Below are positions 8,024 to 9,653 of a stretch of 9,653 bases of DNA, one piece after another. Below the pieces are notes generated by a model. It saw only the letters and a list, made by a program, of their open reading frames with translations. It ran no database searches and was not told the DNA's origin. How positions within the stretch are numbered: the stretch's first letter is position 1; each line of letters begins with the position of its first letter. The DNA is from Leucobacter sp. (lineage in GTDB: Bacteria > Actinomycetota > Actinomycetes > Actinomycetales > Microbacteriaceae). The position numbers were made by a program, and so were the translations under genes. The DNA is taken from positions 1-9,653 of the forward strand of contig JAPSIU010000087.1 of NCBI GenBank assembly GCA_031178565.1, in the 5' to 3' direction.

Positions 8024-8029
8024 TCCCCT
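8024..8029 (-). promoter_or_regulatory. rplA Shine-Dalgarno overlapping the rplK stop codon
   Basis: AGGGGA on the minus strand sits 7 bases before the rplA ATG, and its first bases belong to the TAG stop of rplK (8028-8030). A ribosome terminating on rplK therefore covers the rplA initiation site, which favours coupled, equal synthesis of L11 and L1. Confidence 0.75.
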
Positions 8030-8456
8030 ACTCGACCGTGATGCCCATGGAGCGGGCGGTGCCCGCGATGATCTTCGACGCCGCGTCGAGGTCGTTCGCG
8101 TTGAGATCGGCCTGCTTCTGCTCGGCGATCGCGCGGACCTGGTCGGCGGTCACCTTCGCGACCTTGACGGTGTGCGGGGTGCCCGAGCCCTTCTGAACGC
8201 CCGCGGCCTTCTTCAGCAGCTCGGCTGCCGGCGGGGTCTTCAGGACGAAGGTGAACGAACGGTCTTCGTACACGGTGATCTCCACCGGGACGACGTTGCC
8301 GCGCTGGGATTCCGTGGCCGCGTTGTAGGCCTTGCAGAACTCCATGATGTTGACGCCGTGCTGACCCAGCGCAGGACCCACGGGGGGTGCCGGGTTGGCT
8401 GCGCCGGCCGCGATCTGAAGCTTGATCAGACCGGTGACCTTCTTGGCTTTTGCCAT
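8028..8456 (-). CDS. rplK: 50S ribosomal protein L11
   Basis: The product has 142 residues, the standard length. L11 forms the GTPase-associated centre with 23S rRNA, contacts elongation factors, and is needed for RelA/Rsh activation and thiostrepton binding. Visible landmarks are the N-terminal proline-rich hinge NPAPPVGPALGQHGVNIMEF (21-40), the methylated-lysine N-terminal region (MAKAKK), and the C-terminal RNA-binding domain ending in the signature DLNANDLDAASKIIAGTARSMGI. The ATG at 8454-8456 has a good Shine-Dalgarno (GAAAGGAAA). It is followed after 11 bases by rplA. In most bacteria nusG lies directly upstream; here a 525-bp non-coding stretch and a divergent gene take that place. 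Confidence 0.99.
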   Translation of the reverse strand: MAKAKKVTGLIKLQIAAGAANPAPPVGPALGQHGVNIMEFCKAYNAATESQRGNVVPVEITVYEDRSFTFVLKTPPAAELLKKAAGVQKGSGTPHTVKVAKVTADQVRAIAEQKQADLNANDLDAASKIIAGTARSMGITVE

Positions 8457-8461
8457 GACTG

Positions 8462-8470
8462 TTTCCTTTC
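8462..8470 (-). promoter_or_regulatory. rplK ribosome binding site
   Basis: GAAAGGAAA on the minus strand ends 5 bases before the rplK ATG, with the AGGA core about 7 bases away. It fixes the rplK start and is the strongest Shine-Dalgarno in the window apart from that of rplA. Confidence 0.8.
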
Positions 8471-8473
8471 TTC

Positions 8474-8498
8474 GAACGGCCGCCGTGCGCGGCCGTTC
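8474..8498 (-). promoter_or_regulatory. Hairpin in the rplK 5' leader
   Basis: GAACGGCCG (8474-8482) pairs perfectly with CGGCCGTTC (8490-8498), extended by one inner pair, with a 5-base loop. It ends 3 bases before the rplK Shine-Dalgarno region, on the untranslated leader. It could act as an attenuator, an mRNA stabiliser or part of an L1 autoregulation site. The structure is seen; the role is open. It resembles the rplA terminator in starting GAACGGCC. Confidence 0.6.
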
Positions 8499-8533
8499 TC
8501 CCGCCTCTTCGGCCGATCCGAAGCGCGGTGCTG

Positions 8534-8561
8534 CTTGCGAGACGCAAACCCCAACAGCTTA
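8534..8561 (-). promoter_or_regulatory. Putative rplK promoter -10 (TAAGCT) and early leader hairpin
   Basis: TAAGCT (8556-8561, minus strand) fits the loose TANNNT -10 pattern and is followed by GTTGGGG, where transcription could begin about 92 bases before the rplK start. Immediately downstream TTGCG-TCT-CGCAA (8535-8547) can fold into a small 5-bp hairpin at the RNA 5' end. There is no recognisable -35, so this is a tentative call based on position and the local AT content. Confidence 0.35.
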
Positions 8562-8616
8562 CCCGATCCGCGCCGATCCCGCACCTGCGGTTCTGCCGGC
8601 CGCTGCATGCCTCCTC

Positions 8617-8764
8617 TGCTCCCCATCCCTTGCTCCCCTCCTGGCTCGCCTCCCCTACTCCCCGTCCCTTGCTCCCCGTCCCTTGCTCCCCTCCTGGCTC
8701 CCCTCCTGGCTCGCCTCCCGTACTCCACCTCCCCGACTTGTCCATCCCCTCCCTGGCTCGCGCG
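8617..8764. repeat. Pyrimidine-rich minisatellite (tandem and nested repeats)
   Basis: The plus strand is nearly all C and T with recurring G. A 14-base unit TGCTCCCCGTCCCT appears at 8617-8630 (one mismatch) and 8670-8683. A longer unit starting TGCTCCCCTCCTGGCTC occurs at 8631 and 8684. The second copy carries an internal duplication of CCCTCCTGGCT, and both continue to GCCTCCC-(C/G)-TACTCC. Copy number differences between the long units point to slippage or unequal recombination. The strong strand asymmetry (pyrimidine plus, purine minus) could favour triplex or R-loop structures upstream of rplK (inference). Confidence 0.8.
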
Positions 8765-8778
8765 CTTTCACCCAGCGG

Positions 8779-8840
8779 CACCGATTCGATGTCGAACTCG
8801 CACGTTCCCGGAGATTCGCATGTTCCTCGTCGAATCGGTG
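8779..8840. repeat. 62-bp element bounded by perfect 11-bp inverted repeats
   Basis: CACCGATTCGA (8779-8789) and TCGAATCGGTG (8830-8840) are exact reverse complements. Between them lie two direct copies of TCGCAYGTTCC (8798-8808 and 8816-8826) differing at one base, 18 bp apart, plus a small GAAC/GTTC inverted pair. It does not look like a terminator (40-base interior, no T-run) and belongs to no gene. It may be a dispersed palindromic repeat, a small non-autonomous mobile element or a regulator site. Confidence 0.65.
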
Positions 8841-8921
8841 TCGCACGGTAGTCCAAGGTCGCGGGATCCGACCCGACGACTCGCCGCTCACAGCCGCCCG
8901 ATCCACCGGGCCTCCCGCAAG

Positions 8922-8930
8922 TTATCCACA
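8922..8930 (+). promoter_or_regulatory. Perfect DnaA-box-like nonamer TTATCCACA
   Basis: TTATCCACA is an exact match to the canonical DnaA-box consensus, in a locally less GC-rich patch (CAAGTTATCCACATTTCGG) 51 bases before the start of the divergent gene. It is a single copy with no dnaA or dnaN nearby, so it is not an origin. It may affect expression of the downstream gene, or be part of its promoter region. No clear -10/-35 pair was found here. Confidence 0.55.
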
Positions 8931-8981
8931 TTTCGGTCGATCCGCTCACCCCGCGACGGCGCCGGCCGAAGAATAGGCGGC

Positions 8982-9653
8982 ATGACCGTTGAACAAGCGC
9001 TCCGCGCCCTCGGAGGCGTCTCCCCGACCTCGCGCGTCATGGCCCGCGGATACTCCCAGTACGACATTCGCAAGGCATATAACCGAGGCGGACTCATCAG
9101 ACCGCGCAGGGGGTGGATCGCGTTCCGCTCCAGCGACCCGCAACTGCTGTTCGCCGCCGGCCACGGTGTCACGCTCAGCTGCGTCACCCAGGCGAAGCGG
9201 ATCGGGCTCTGGGTGCTCGAGGAGGATCGGACCCACGTGGCGGCACCCCGAGGCCGGAAGGTCGACCTCGAGGACGCGAAGATCCACCGCAGACGGCCGC
9301 TCACCCCTCGACCCGTCGGCCTCCTCGAAGACGGCATCGACAACGTGCTGGATTGCGTCGCCTACTGCCAGCCTCACGACGAGGCGCTCGCCGTGTGGGA
9401 CTCGGCTCTTCAGAAAGGCCTCACTGATCTGCAGAAGCTCGAAGCACTTCCTCTGGGCCCGAAAGCCCGAAGACTGGTCTCGGAGGCCACGCCGTTCTCG
9501 GATTCCGGGCTCGAGACGTTCGTACGCAGCAGGATGAGCTGGCTGGGGCTTCCCATCCGATTCCAGATCTGGTTGCACGGACATCGCGTCGACATCCTCA
9601 TCGGCGATCGCCTCGTGATCCAGCTCGACGGCCGGGACCACGTCGGAGCGCAG
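8982..9653 (+). CDS. DUF559/Vsr-like endonuclease-fold protein with N-terminal winged helix (incomplete at 3' end)
   Basis: The frame is open from ATG 8982 to the window edge: 224 residues with no stop, so the C-terminus is missing. Residues ~1-50 (MTVEQALRALGG...GLIRPRRGWIAF) form an AbiEi-type winged-helix-like lead, followed by HGVTLSCVTQAKRIGLWV (61-78) typical of this family. The C-terminal part shows the Vsr-like PD-(D/E)XK pattern SGLE (Glu178), HRVDILIG (Asp204) and LVIQLDG (Gln214, Asp216). The Gln in place of Glu is, as far as I recall, usual in this actinobacterial subfamily. Homologs are about 280-300 residues and annotated as DUF559 or type IV TA AbiEi-antitoxin-domain proteins. 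Their substrate is unknown, and no partner toxin gene is visible. The ATG is preferred over Met20 because MTVEQALRALGG matches the family start; the upstream Shine-Dalgarno (AGG) is weak. It is divergent from rplK and probably an accessory insertion in this ribosomal locus. Confidence 0.85.
   Translation, partial: MTVEQALRALGGVSPTSRVMARGYSQYDIRKAYNRGGLIRPRRGWIAFRSSDPQLLFAAGHGVTLSCVTQAKRIGLWVLEEDRTHVAAPRGRKVDLEDAKIHRRRPLTPRPVGLLEDGIDNVLDCVAYCQPHDEALAVWDSALQKGLTDLQKLEALPLGPKARRLVSEATPFSDSGLETFVRSRMSWLGLPIRFQIWLHGHRVDILIGDRLVIQLDGRDHVGAQ

Larger units (their letters stand above)
8457..8981. other. 525-bp intergenic region between rplK and the divergent gene
   Basis: No convincing gene lies here. 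Short open frames exist (for example 8655-8906 minus) but translate as low-complexity Gly/Glu/Arg repeats with no start signals. From rplK outward the stretch holds the rplK leader and tentative promoter, a pyrimidine-rich tandem-repeat block, a 62-bp inverted-repeat element, and a DnaA-box-like nonamer 52 bases before the divergent gene. Bases 8841-8921 show nothing recognisable. The region contains no tRNA and no remnant of nusG. Confidence 0.7.

Noticed and set aside
7245..8498. Shared GAACGGCC at the tips of the rplA terminator and the rplK leader hairpin as a repeat family
   Set aside because: Only 8 bases are shared, GC-rich hairpins commonly reuse such sequence, and no third copy was noticed.
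8792..8808. A LexA/SOS-box-like motif (TCGAAC...GTTCC)
   Set aside because: The two half-sites are 6 bases apart instead of the 4 expected for the actinobacterial CGAAC-N4-GTTCG box, and the second half ends in C rather than G.
8655..8906. An 83-codon minus-strand frame over the repeat region
   Set aside because: Its C-terminal half is a translation of the minisatellite (Gly/Glu/Arg runs) and it has no ribosome binding site or family similarity.
8017..8949. Upstream extension of the rplA frame to give a 540-residue product
   Set aside because: The extension crosses rplK in another frame and the intergenic repeats. L1 has a standard 229-residue length, and a good Shine-Dalgarno precedes its ATG at 8016.
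8946..9641. A 231-codon minus-strand frame and other frames opposite the DUF559 gene
   Set aside because: They are antisense shadows. The plus-strand frame from 8982 has a recognisable family pattern through to the window edge.

Overview
This is a high-GC window, and its gene content and style point to an actinobacterium of the Micrococcales, most likely family Microbacteriaceae (Leucobacter-like). That placement rests on recognised protein families and codon bias, not on a marker comparison. Most of the window reads on the minus strand. The last ~670 bases carry a divergent gene on the plus strand that runs off the right edge.

Layout, in minus-strand transcription order: rplK (ribosomal protein L11, 8456-8028) and rplA (L1, 8016-7327) form a tight pair ending at a strong GC hairpin terminator (7245-7282). 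A short, feature-dense gap (7179-7326) follows, with a -10 box, a 16-bp direct repeat and a possible 14-codon leader ORF. Then comes a membrane Ser/Thr protein kinase (7178-6057). Its stop codon overlaps by one base the start of a 2001-residue membrane-anchored surface protein (6057-52). That protein has an N-terminal beta-propeller-like region, a long series of Ig/cadherin-like repeats and C-terminal fibronectin-III-like domains. A possible third gene of the operon starts at base 40 and leaves the window. In related actinobacteria this kinase/Ig-FN3 pair usually heads a cluster with a MoxR ATPase, a DUF58 protein, a transglutaminase-like protein, a PP2C phosphatase and FHA proteins. None of those can be confirmed here.

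The region between rplK and the divergent gene (8457-8981, 525 bp) has no convincing gene but clear structure. It holds an rplK leader with hairpins and a weak promoter, a pyrimidine-rich minisatellite (about 8617-8764), a 62-bp element bounded by perfect 11-bp inverted repeats (8779-8840), and a perfect DnaA-box-like nonamer (8922-8930). The divergent gene (8982-9653, incomplete) encodes a winged-helix/DUF559 (Vsr-like nuclease fold) protein, a typical accessory family in this order. The usual upstream neighbour of rplK, nusG, is not next to it.

No wholly new system is evident. The best leads are the control region of the kinase operon (leaderless ORF plus repeats) and the repeat-rich gap upstream of rplK.
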